64,000 nt of DNA from assembly GCF_002160135.1 (NCBI RefSeq), contig NZ_NFJZ01000012.1, positions 1 through 64,000 on the forward strand. Direction: 5' to 3'. A program made the translations under genes and the position numbers. The stretch is from Lachnoclostridium sp. An196. GTDB taxonomy: Bacteria; Bacillota; Clostridia; Lachnospirales; Lachnospiraceae. Shown here one piece after another: positions 43,337-51,527 of the stretch (position 1 is the first letter of the stretch; every line of letters starts with the position of its first letter). Under the pieces are notes generated by a model. It was not told the origin of the DNA, ran no database searches, and saw only the letters and a program-made list of their open reading frames with translations.

Positions 43337-43692
43337 GGAATTCTGACAAGTAGAGTAATCCGGAAAGAGAAACTCATGAGATATACGACTGGGTGGATAA
43401 ACTACTACCGGTATGCAGACATGAAAAACTTAATGGAGGACATGGACGAATAGCTCCGTCACAGAATCTGTGCGGTGTATTAGAAACAATGGAAGAGAGT
43501 GTGGATGAGGTATAAAATATTTCGGGTACTTTATCTGCCGGAGGAGCAAGTGCATAAGATGGCAAACCATCGCAAGGAAACATGGAGAGTGTCGGAAATG
43601 CTGAACACTGTGCTTATCAGTATAATAATAGTGGACAGACTCGGATAACCATCCATGGCTGTCCGCTATCTAAAAGTACATGTAAACTATTG
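43337..43692 (+). pseudogene. Group II intron reverse transcriptase/maturase, decayed C-terminal remnant
   Basis: One frame reads GWINYYRYADMKNLMEDMDE, stop, LRHRICAVY, stop, then KQWKR...WMRYKIFRVLYLPEEQVHKMANHRKETWR...EMLNTVL, and after a third stop PSMAVRYLKVHVNY and the true end at 43692. This is the maturase (domain X) C-terminus of group II intron proteins. Two of the stops are TAG where the family has Trp (TGG), and the third is TAA where the family has Tyr. Right behind it, 43693-43735 has ACCGAACGGTAC in a stem, as in the domain V/VI region at the intron 3' end. The RT part is gone, so the intron is dead. The 700 bp between the XRE gene and 43779 hold this remnant and the repeat array only. 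Confidence 0.88.
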
Positions 43693-43778
43693 AAGCGCAC
43701 AGTACCGAACGGTACACTGCGTGGTTTGGAAGGGAGGATCAAATTTCCCTTATCTGGTGGTATGGGGAGCGTACGAAA

Positions 43779-46040
43779 ATGAAATGTCCGAAATGCAAAA
43801 AAGAAATTTCTCATAATACAAGCTTCTGTCCTTATTGTGGCACTCTAGTTAGAAGAGACAGTGAAGAAAAACCTATTTTAAAACGTTGTAAAAAAGCGCG
43901 GAAGATGAGAATCATTCTGAGCATGTTAATAGCGCTTTCAGTTTCGGGAATTGGTTTTTTCTGGATATTAGGGATTATCAATGACAGATACAGCATCTTT
44001 CCTTTTTTTTATAGACAGTCGGAGTTATTGGTGGATCTGGAATCAGAAACGGTCTATCTCCCAGTGAAGGAGGAAGAAGAAAGCCGTTTTACGGTACGGG
44101 CACTGACCGATATGGGAGAGATTCATCTCTGTGAAGATAAGAACACCGTGGTCAGTGAAATGTATGATGACGGGACTCATGGAGACGAACAGGCAGGAGA
44201 TAATATTTATACGTGTTACATAGAACTGGAATCAGAAGAAACTGGTACTGTCCGATATTATGCAAAAGCGGACGGGGAAACTTCAAATTCTGTAGATGTT
44301 TATTATTTTTCAGTTCCGACAGAGGAAATAATAAATGAGATGAAATCGATAGAGGGAGAACTGTCGGAGATAGAAAGCGGATATGCGGATGAGAATGGTT
44401 ACGTGCCGGATGAAAAGCTCCCGGATGTGATGAGTGAAATATCAGACTATGTACGGGAATTATATGAAAGGAAACAGATACTTGATTATGAAATAAACGA
44501 TGGAAATGTTTTGTTCCGTTTTCACAGCGGCATACCGTATTTATATAGTCCTTCAGTGGAAGGAACAGATGAGGAAGGAGAAGAACTTTCTCTGTCAGTG
44601 ATTACCTGTCAGCCATATGAGGGAACTTATCCCGGCTGGTTAGATCCATATCTGGAATTACCGGATCAAACGGCAGAAAAACTGGACGGCGTTTTTGGTA
44701 ATTGTTCATTTTCTTCAGAAACTGATTATGACGGAGAAGAAGTTACGCTGTCTTTGATTCGGTCATTTTCCTCAGATGAGATCATTTTGTGGCATGGCCA
44801 TGGAGGCTACAGCGCCGAATACCATTCCATACTAGGGACAGGAGAAATGTTCGATTGGATACATCACTTTGGAGATGCTGTACGTGGACAGATTGTGTGG
44901 TTGTCGGATGGGCGTGCCGGTATCACTTCCAAATACATTGACGAATACTGCGGAGATCTTTCCAGAAGCTTTTTCTATCTGGGAACCTGCAAGAGCGGAA
45001 TGGATGATGTGTTGGCAAATTCGTTTTTAAATAAAGGGGCAGCGGCAGTCACAGCAAATTCAGATACGATATTTACAGTGTACGATTTATTGATGATTCA
45101 GTCCGTTATGAATAATATGACGATTCTGAACCAAGATACGGAAAACTATCATACGCTGGGCGAAGCGCTGGAACTGGCAAAAGAGCAGTACGGTGAAGAC
45201 GACAGAGGATATGGTATAAAGGACAGCATTGCAGAAGTGCTTATTTTTGGAGGCGAACAGGCAGAAAACTATCGGATCGCCGAATATGAAAAAGTGGACG
45301 AAGAGAGCCTGCGGAAAATATTGAGCGAGTATACCTCAGAGCCAGTTTTGAATTTTATCTATGATGATTTTGACAATAATGATTCTCATGAGGCGATTGC
45401 GTTTTGCGGAAGAGAGGATGAAGTTGATGGAAGTTATGTAGGAATCTTTTATCTGGTTACGGGAAACGGAGTACAAGCTATCAGGGATTTTGGCGGATAT
45501 TGGGATACCGGAAAAGTCTTTGATTTTGGAACGGAAAAAATATTTGCCGTCACACAATATTTTACCACAGGAGGCATTACTTTCTACTATCAGATAGACG
45601 AAGATACGATCCGTGAGGTGGATGGGTCAGGCATAGGAGAGGGTTTATATCAGGATGAGCAGGGGCGTATGTGTATGACGGACTCCCAATATGACGCCAG
45701 TGTAGATGGGAGCGGGCATACGTGGAATGTATACTATTTTTACTGGGATGATGGTTTGAAGGAATATGGAGGGACAGCGATTACAACGGATGAGTTCCGG
45801 CAATACAATGGAGCGGATGATATACTGGCGCAGATAGCAGCGGATGGATATGAAGTCACGTCCATTTATCAAAGAAAAAATGGAATTATCAATATCAACT
45901 GTTGTGATGGAATATGGAATAAGAATGTAAGAGTTGCCTATACAGATGAAAACGTGGAAGTGTCACCAGTGACAGAAGGATATTTTTATGAAGAAGGAAT
46001 CATAAAACCGGCGTTGAATACGGAGATTGCGACTTATTAA
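43779..46040 (+). CDS. Zinc-ribbon, membrane-anchored protein with clan-CD (caspase/gingipain-like) peptidase candidate domain
   Basis: The 753-residue product begins with a Cys4 ribbon (CPKCKKEISHNTSFCPYCGT), then a basic stretch and one membrane helix (~43-65). Outside is a beta-rich Ig-like region (ETVYLPVKEEEESRFTVRAL, ~85-180), a helical linker, and at ~300-500 a domain with LWHGHGGYSAEY (H341) and FYLGTCKSGMDDVLANSFLN then KGAAAVTANSD (C404). A His-Gly motif, then a hydrophobic strand ending in Cys and a GAxAV strand about 60 residues later is the clan-CD arrangement of C25/CHAT peptidases. The C-terminal ~250 residues are beta-rich. It heads the island. Peptidase activity is inferred. 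Confidence 0.72.
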   Translation: MKCPKCKKEISHNTSFCPYCGTLVRRDSEEKPILKRCKKARKMRIILSMLIALSVSGIGFFWILGIINDRYSIFPFFYRQSELLVDLESETVYLPVKEEEESRFTVRALTDMGEIHLCEDKNTVVSEMYDDGTHGDEQAGDNIYTCYIELESEETGTVRYYAKADGETSNSVDVYYFSVPTEEIINEMKSIEGELSEIESGYADENGYVPDEKLPDVMSEISDYVRELYERKQILDYEINDGNVLFRFHSGIPYLYSPSVEGTDEEGEELSLSVITCQPYEGTYPGWLDPYLELPDQTAEKLDGVFGNCSFSSETDYDGEEVTLSLIRSFSSDEIILWHGHGGYSAEYHSILGTGEMFDWIHHFGDAVRGQIVWLSDGRAGITSKYIDEYCGDLSRSFFYLGTCKSGMDDVLANSFLNKGAAAVTANSDTIFTVYDLLMIQSVMNNMTILNQDTENYHTLGEALELAKEQYGEDDRGYGIKDSIAEVLIFGGEQAENYRIAEYEKVDEESLRKILSEYTSEPVLNFIYDDFDNNDSHEAIAFCGREDEVDGSYVGIFYLVTGNGVQAIRDFGGYWDTGKVFDFGTEKIFAVTQYFTTGGITFYYQIDEDTIREVDGSGIGEGLYQDEQGRMCMTDSQYDASVDGSGHTWNVYYFYWDDGLKEYGGTAITTDEFRQYNGADDILAQIAADGYEVTSIYQRKNGIININCCDGIWNKNVRVAYTDENVEVSPVTEGYFYEEGIIKPALNTEIATY

Positions 46041-46099
46041 AAACTGTAAGAAATATACTTAACCAATGAATAAATAATAATTATCAGGAGGATAAAAGA

Positions 46100-46537
46100 A
46101 TGTCAATATTTGATAAGATCGGAAACGGAGTAACAGAGGCGAGCAATAACCTTTCCATGAAAGCGAAGGAAATCAGCGAGCAGTCCCGTTTAAACGGAGA
46201 GATCGCAAAAAGGGAAGCGAGGAAAAAAGAGTGTTTTGCAATCATGGGAGAGATGCATTATATCTCCGTGAAAGAACAAACGGAACCGGACTATTCGGCA
46301 TTGGTTTCGGAGATAGACACACTGTCGGGAGAGATGGAAGAATTAAAAACAGATCTGAGGAAATTGAAAGGGGTGTTCCTGTGCCCCAACTGTAATATGG
46401 AAATCCCTAATTCCAGCTTATTCTGCCCGAACTGCGGACAACAGTTAAAAAGAAACGATATCTGCTCCAATTGTGGGGCGCCGTTGGAATCTGGAGCAAA
46501 ATTCTGCGTGAAATGTGGGACCAGAGTGGCTGAATGA
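46100..46537 (+). CDS. Double zinc-ribbon protein with coiled coil
   Basis: The 145-residue soluble product has an N-terminal helical region (GNGVTEASNNLSMKAKEIS, then LVSEIDTLSGEMEELKTDL) and two Cys4 ribbons: CPNCNMEIPNSSLFCPNCG and CSNCGAPLESGAKFCVKCG. AGGAGG precedes the ATG. It is the only clearly cytosolic member of the island and could link the ribbons of its membrane neighbours. Confidence 0.75.
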   Translation: MSIFDKIGNGVTEASNNLSMKAKEISEQSRLNGEIAKREARKKECFAIMGEMHYISVKEQTEPDYSALVSEIDTLSGEMEELKTDLRKLKGVFLCPNCNMEIPNSSLFCPNCGQQLKRNDICSNCGAPLESGAKFCVKCGTRVAE

Positions 46538-46589
46538 CAGAGGCGGCATGGAAAACTGACAAGTAAAATACAGCAGAGAGGGTGTATGA

Positions 46590-48143
46590 ATGTACTGTAA
46601 GAATTGTGGCCATGAATTGAAGCCTGGGACCCAATTTTGTCCGGCATGCGGTACAAAAACAGAAAATACAAAGTCTAAAAACTCGTCATTTAGAGGGCGG
46701 AAAGTATTGTTTTTTATAGCATCTCTGATATTGGCCGCAGGGGCATCTATTGGCGCATTTAAGATTGCAAGCGTCATTGTAAAAGATGATCCCAGAGAAA
46801 ACTGGGTGGCGATAGTCGAGGAATACGGAGACTGGTATGTCATTGATGGAAGGAATGAAAAGCTTGCAGAAATCCAATTGGATAACGTTAATCGGATCGG
46901 AGATTTTAATAGATATGGAATTGCCTATGTATATCTAAATGATGAAAGCATTGCTTATATTAATACCGAAGGCGATGTATTGCCAAAACGTTTTAAACCA
47001 TGTGAGGAAAACTATTTTAATTATTTATTTAATTTGTATGAACCCATTCCGGAGTCAAATTGGTATCTAGGATTGGGAGCTTTTGAAGAGAACGGGAAGT
47101 ACGGGTTTGTAGATGCAGAAGGAAACACGGTGGTATATCCCGTTTATGATGAAGTGTACGGATTTGCCTCTAATGGACTTGCGAAAGTCCGGGTCGGCGA
47201 AAAATGGGGATATGTTAATACGAAAGGAGAAATAGTAATTGAACCTGTATACGCCTATACCGTCGGATTTGGCAGTGGAGAACTGGCGGCGGTGAAAACG
47301 GAGGCTGGAGATCGCTATTTTATTGATGAAAATGGAGATATTAAGATTAACATGTACCAATACGTGGATATGGATGTCCGTTTTGATGAACGCGGATTAT
47401 GCGGAGCAGAGATAGATGGGAAATGGGGGTGTATAAATACCAAGGGCGAGATTGTAATTGATCCTGTATATAGTCAAATAACTATTGGTGATGATTACAT
47501 ATTGGCATGGGATGAAAATATAGTGTGGATGTTAGATGAGCAAGGGGAAATAACGGGCGGGCCGTTTGACAGCACTCAAATTTTCTTAAGTTCTAGGGCG
47601 GGTACTGCATGGCTTGCCCGAGATAACGGAACTGAAAAGTGGGGGATTGTTAATGATAATAATGAGGTGATCATGGATTTTATTTATGACATTGTTTACG
47701 ATGATATATTTTATTTTGGGGAAGCAGGGTTTATCGCACTTTCAGAAGACAATTCCAAAGTACAGCTTTTTGGAGAGGACGGAGAGTTAAAAGGAGAATG
47801 GCAGCAAGAGTACGATGATGAAGAATGGTTTCGCAAAATCTATAACAATGAGACAGGTGAAGTGGAAATGTGTGCGATTAAGATGGACGGCGAATGGAAT
47901 CTCATGGATACCCGGTGGGAAGTTTCTATGAAAGCAAAGAGAGGGACTTATGCAAGTTATAACGGTGAAATCCATGCTTCTGAAATCGATGATATTTCCA
48001 ATGAAATGGGCTTTATAGGTTCGCCGCTTGCTGTGGCAGTAGAGAATGAATGGGGTTATATCGATTCCGAAGGAAAGATGATGATTCCCTGCCAATACAC
48101 AAGTGCGGGAGCTTTTTTTGATAAAAGTGCTTTAGAAGCGTGA
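46590..48143 (+). CDS. Zinc-ribbon membrane protein with WG-repeat ectodomain
   Basis: The 517-residue product has a Cys4 ribbon (CKNCGHELKPGTQFCPACG), one membrane helix (VLFFIASLILAAGASIGAF) and then WG repeats: KYGFVDAEGNTVVYPVYDE, KWGYVNTKGEIVIEPVYA, KWGCINTKGEIVIDPVYS and EWGYIDSEGKMMIPCQYTS. WG repeats form beta-propeller-like binding domains. Ribbon inside, propeller outside is the inferred topology. Confidence 0.82.
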   Translation: MYCKNCGHELKPGTQFCPACGTKTENTKSKNSSFRGRKVLFFIASLILAAGASIGAFKIASVIVKDDPRENWVAIVEEYGDWYVIDGRNEKLAEIQLDNVNRIGDFNRYGIAYVYLNDESIAYINTEGDVLPKRFKPCEENYFNYLFNLYEPIPESNWYLGLGAFEENGKYGFVDAEGNTVVYPVYDEVYGFASNGLAKVRVGEKWGYVNTKGEIVIEPVYAYTVGFGSGELAAVKTEAGDRYFIDENGDIKINMYQYVDMDVRFDERGLCGAEIDGKWGCINTKGEIVIDPVYSQITIGDDYILAWDENIVWMLDEQGEITGGPFDSTQIFLSSRAGTAWLARDNGTEKWGIVNDNNEVIMDFIYDIVYDDIFYFGEAGFIALSEDNSKVQLFGEDGELKGEWQQEYDDEEWFRKIYNNETGEVEMCAIKMDGEWNLMDTRWEVSMKAKRGTYASYNGEIHASEIDDISNEMGFIGSPLAVAVENEWGYIDSEGKMMIPCQYTSAGAFFDKSALEA

Positions 48144-48165
48144 AAAACGAAAGGAGATTAACCAC

Positions 48166-48576
48166 ATGAATAAGACAAAACTTGGAATTACCATAGGCTT
48201 AGCCGGAGCGGCAGTGTACTTTCTGGGACTTTACAGTTCGGTACTGGCATTTTTGTTTGCAGTGTACATACTTGCTTTTGAAGAAAATGGCTGGCTGAAA
48301 AAACAGGCGGTGAAGATGACTGCTCTGATTTTAGGGTTTGCCATTTTGCAAACGGGACTGGGATGCGTGGACAAAATTGTAAGTATTATTAATTACATAC
48401 TAAGATGGTTTCCTGTTCCGTGGCAGATGTCGGTGCCGCTGAATCTCACTTCTTTATTGTCAACTGCGTTGAGTTTGGTGGAGGACGTGCTGCTGATCGT
48501 GATGGGATGGAGTGCGTGGAGGTTCCAGAACGTTAATATCCGATTCCTGGATAATATAGTGGATAAGAATCTATAG
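48166..48576 (+). CDS. Small multi-pass membrane protein
   Basis: The 136-residue product has about four membrane helices (LGITIGLAGAAVYFLGLYSS, VKMTALILGFAILQTGLG, LLSTALSLVEDVLLIVMGW). It stands between two zinc-ribbon genes with ~20 bp gaps. No family is recognised. Confidence 0.65.
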   Translation: MNKTKLGITIGLAGAAVYFLGLYSSVLAFLFAVYILAFEENGWLKKQAVKMTALILGFAILQTGLGCVDKIVSIINYILRWFPVPWQMSVPLNLTSLLSTALSLVEDVLLIVMGWSAWRFQNVNIRFLDNIVDKNL

Positions 48577-48590
48577 ATGGAGAAAACACT

Positions 48591-49775
48591 ATGTATTGTA
48601 TGAAATGTGGGAGACAACTGGTTCCCGATGCGAAATATTGCAAATACTGCGGTGCGAAAACTCTTTATGGACTGAAGATCGAAGAGGCAGCCGTGGAAAG
48701 TACGGAGCCTCCTGCATTATTGGAAGAGAACAAAGAAAAGGCTGTTCTCGGAAAGAAAGGGCGGATTGCCGCGATAACGGCAGCAGTTATTTTGGTTCTG
48801 GGAACAGGATTCTTTCTGGTATGGAGATTTAAAAACAATCCTCAAGAAGGAATGGGAAGGAATATACCCACAGGACCTGCATTAAATGAACTTGCGGAAG
48901 AAGAGGAATCTTTGCCGGAGGAAGAACCGGTGCAGTCTTTGGAGAAGCTGGAAAAGCAGGAAGAAAAAGTGGAGGGAAATTTTGAGTATAGAAAAACCAG
49001 TCAGATATATCGAAATATGAACGGCAAAGAAGTTTCAAGAATGGATTTTTCGTATGATGAAGGAGGAAATATTTCGCATGCGGTAAGGTCTTATCCGGAC
49101 GGTACGACGGAAAATATATATTATGAATATGAGTACGATGAAAACGGCGCATTAGTCAAGGAAAACCAATACGATGAGAATGGAAGATTAAAATTAGAAA
49201 AATTTTATAATGTGGAAGATGGTGAACCCGACTGGATAGAATACTCATATTATGAAGATGGGCGTTTAGAAAGTAGTGTGGAATATGAAAATGGAAAAGG
49301 AATCTTGAGACAGACGTATCATCCAGAGGGTACTCAAAGTTTTCAGATCATGGAATATAAGAGAAATTCGGATGGAAACGTGACAACAGAAACGGAACAG
49401 GCTTACGATTCACAGGGAATATTAATTGGAACTTATATCTACGAATATTTTTATGATGATAATGGGAATTTATCTGGTTGGGAAAGTAATGAAGACATGC
49501 ATTCCTGGAGCGCTGATTTTTATGGAAATGATGAATGGTTGGGAACTATCAATTATAACGAAGATGGAACTGTGGATATGCAGCCGGCAGAAGGATATGA
49601 GCCGGCAGGGAACGGATTTGTAAAAATAGGAAGTCCTAGGGATACACTCTCCAGCTATTCGGAAGATACTTATGATGATGCGGGAAACGTGGTAAAAACT
49701 TCCTGGTTCAATAAATCGGGAGAACTATTGTATTCTTATGAGTACGAATATGAAAAACTGGAAGTAAATGACTGA
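48591..49775 (+). CDS. Zinc-ribbon membrane protein with YD/MORN-like repeat ectodomain
   Basis: The 394-residue product starts CMKCGRQLVPDAKYCKYCG, has a membrane helix (IAAITAAVILVLGTGFFLV) and a Glu-rich linker. Repeats follow of the type YEYDENGALVKENQYDENGR, YEDGRLESSVEYENGKG, YDDNGNLSGWESNED and YDDAGNVVKTSW. These resemble YD or YwqK/MORN-type repeats used in surface and toxin-related proteins. Same ribbon-TM-ectodomain plan as its neighbours. Confidence 0.8.
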   Translation: MYCMKCGRQLVPDAKYCKYCGAKTLYGLKIEEAAVESTEPPALLEENKEKAVLGKKGRIAAITAAVILVLGTGFFLVWRFKNNPQEGMGRNIPTGPALNELAEEEESLPEEEPVQSLEKLEKQEEKVEGNFEYRKTSQIYRNMNGKEVSRMDFSYDEGGNISHAVRSYPDGTTENIYYEYEYDENGALVKENQYDENGRLKLEKFYNVEDGEPDWIEYSYYEDGRLESSVEYENGKGILRQTYHPEGTQSFQIMEYKRNSDGNVTTETEQAYDSQGILIGTYIYEYFYDDNGNLSGWESNEDMHSWSADFYGNDEWLGTINYNEDGTVDMQPAEGYEPAGNGFVKIGSPRDTLSSYSEDTYDDAGNVVKTSWFNKSGELLYSYEYEYEKLEVND

Positions 49776-49801
49776 TCTTTGATAGAGGGGAGATTATATT
49801 T

Positions 49802-50905
49802 ATGAAAAAGGATATAGCAAAGATGTTCTGGATTACCGTACTGATCGTTGCCATACTTACAGGTTGCGGGAAATCATATGAAGAGCGTTTGATTGGGGCT
49901 TGGTATGGTGCTGGAGAGAATGAACCAGAATTTGTTTTGTATAGCGATGGTACCTGCGATATCGCAGAAACATCCGGAACCTGGGCAGTTGTGAATGATA
50001 ATATTTTTAAACTGGATTATACATATTATGGTTTGACGAAAACGTATACAATTACCAATCTGAAAGATGGTGTTTTGGAAATTGTAAACGACAATGAAGA
50101 AAGAACTTTGTACAATGAGCCGACGGAAGAAGTAAGTGTGGATGATACGATTACAAACGACGCGGAAATAAATAATGATCTAGAGGCCTCTGTAGTTGAA
50201 GATGCAGATGGCGCGAAAAGTTCAGTGCGGAAACTAGAAGGAGATGGATATTCTTCGCCGGAAGAATCCGTAGAAGCGTATATAAATGCTTTAAAAAATG
50301 GAGACATAGATGCTGCAGTCTCAACATTTGTTATAGAAAGTTATGTGGACAAATTTGAAACCAGGGCTTTTTTGGAAAGATTGGGCTCATGGTCGGCGAA
50401 GACAGGATGGGGAAGAGGTACTAAAATTACTGGGGACAGTTACGAACATCAGCTCCTGATTCAAGGCCGTGCGGCAGATATTACGCAAAATTTGTATACA
50501 CAATATGTAACGTATAGTGGATTTTTCTATGATGATACGGTAATTCCGTTGTTTGAGGAAAATTCTGTTGATGAATTTCTTGATGCATATCAGGGGGAAG
50601 GATTTACTTCTTCTATGGCAACGATGGAATTGAAGGAGTTTGTAGATCCCGGTTCCTTGACAGAAGTATATGAAACATTTATGGAGGCAAATTCTCAAAG
50701 ATCCACAGCCTATTTTGGATTCGATGAGTATCAGTATATCGCCGCTTGTATAGAGATAAACGGAGAGGACTGGCTGCTCGCTATGACCTGCTGCAAAGAT
50801 GGAGATAAATGGTATAACTTGGAGCAAGGGGGAGATCTTGGAAGTTTATTGGCAATTCCATTATCGAGTGCAGGACTAATTCCATATTCAGAACTTGATA
50901 TTTGA
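49802..50905 (+). CDS. Lipoprotein with lipocalin-like N-terminal region
   Basis: The 367-residue product has a signal peptide with lipobox ILTGC. A domain of ~90 residues (LIGAWYGAGENEPEFVLYSD, SGTWAVVNDN) resembles small lipocalin-like lipoproteins; an acidic linker and a C-terminal domain starting EESVEAYINALKNGDIDAAV follow, the latter common in DUF-type substrate-binding-like lipoproteins. It would sit on the outer face of the membrane. Confidence 0.72.
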   Translation: MKKDIAKMFWITVLIVAILTGCGKSYEERLIGAWYGAGENEPEFVLYSDGTCDIAETSGTWAVVNDNIFKLDYTYYGLTKTYTITNLKDGVLEIVNDNEERTLYNEPTEEVSVDDTITNDAEINNDLEASVVEDADGAKSSVRKLEGDGYSSPEESVEAYINALKNGDIDAAVSTFVIESYVDKFETRAFLERLGSWSAKTGWGRGTKITGDSYEHQLLIQGRAADITQNLYTQYVTYSGFFYDDTVIPLFEENSVDEFLDAYQGEGFTSSMATMELKEFVDPGSLTEVYETFMEANSQRSTAYFGFDEYQYIAACIEINGEDWLLAMTCCKDGDKWYNLEQGGDLGSLLAIPLSSAGLIPYSELDI

Positions 50906-50936
50906 GGAACAAAAGCAATAATAGGGAGGAAAAAGG

Positions 50937-51437
50937 ATGTTTTGCAGTAATTGCGGTACACAGAACAGCGACGGCGCTGTTTTTTGTAAGAATTGTGGGT
51001 TTTCTCTGGAAGAAGGGCTGGTAAAGGAAACGGAAAAAGAAATTCCTGATTCTCAGCAGCCGGTTTCGTTGGAACAAAAAGCAAGTACATACGCAGGACC
51101 TCAGAATAATGTGTTGGTATCACAGGCGAATGCGTATACACAGTCTTCGGTTGGCGATAATGATGCCTCGGCTTCAAAAAATCAAAATGCAATATATAAG
51201 CCTATTGGTATGTGGGGGTATTTTGGACTTCAGATTTTATTTGGGATTCCATTGATTGGATTTATTTTTCTTCTGGTTTTTGCGTTCGGAGGGACGAAGA
51301 ATATCAATGTGAGAAATTTTGCCCGTTCTTATTTTTGTGTATTGATATTGTGGATTGTTCTGATTCTGCTTTTCTTTACGATAGGACCTGGAAGAGCGCT
51401 TCTGGATATCTTGCTTTATAATTTGCGCTATTTATAA
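50937..51437 (+). CDS. Zinc-ribbon protein with two C-terminal membrane helices
   Basis: The 166-residue product has one Cys4 ribbon (CSNCGTQNSDGAVFCKNCG), a polar linker, then two helices (YFGLQILFGIPLIGFIFLLV and FCVLILWIVLILLFF). Both ends are probably cytosolic. GGGAGG precedes the ATG. Similar small proteins are common in Firmicutes and unstudied. Confidence 0.75.
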   Translation: MFCSNCGTQNSDGAVFCKNCGFSLEEGLVKETEKEIPDSQQPVSLEQKASTYAGPQNNVLVSQANAYTQSSVGDNDASASKNQNAIYKPIGMWGYFGLQILFGIPLIGFIFLLVFAFGGTKNINVRNFARSYFCVLILWIVLILLFFTIGPGRALLDILLYNLRYL

Positions 51438-51527
51438 GAATGGAAGGATAGGATGGAACGGTACAGGAATGCAGATGATTTCCTGTGCCGTTTTTTACAG
51501 AAAAATAGGAATTTTTGAGGTTACATA

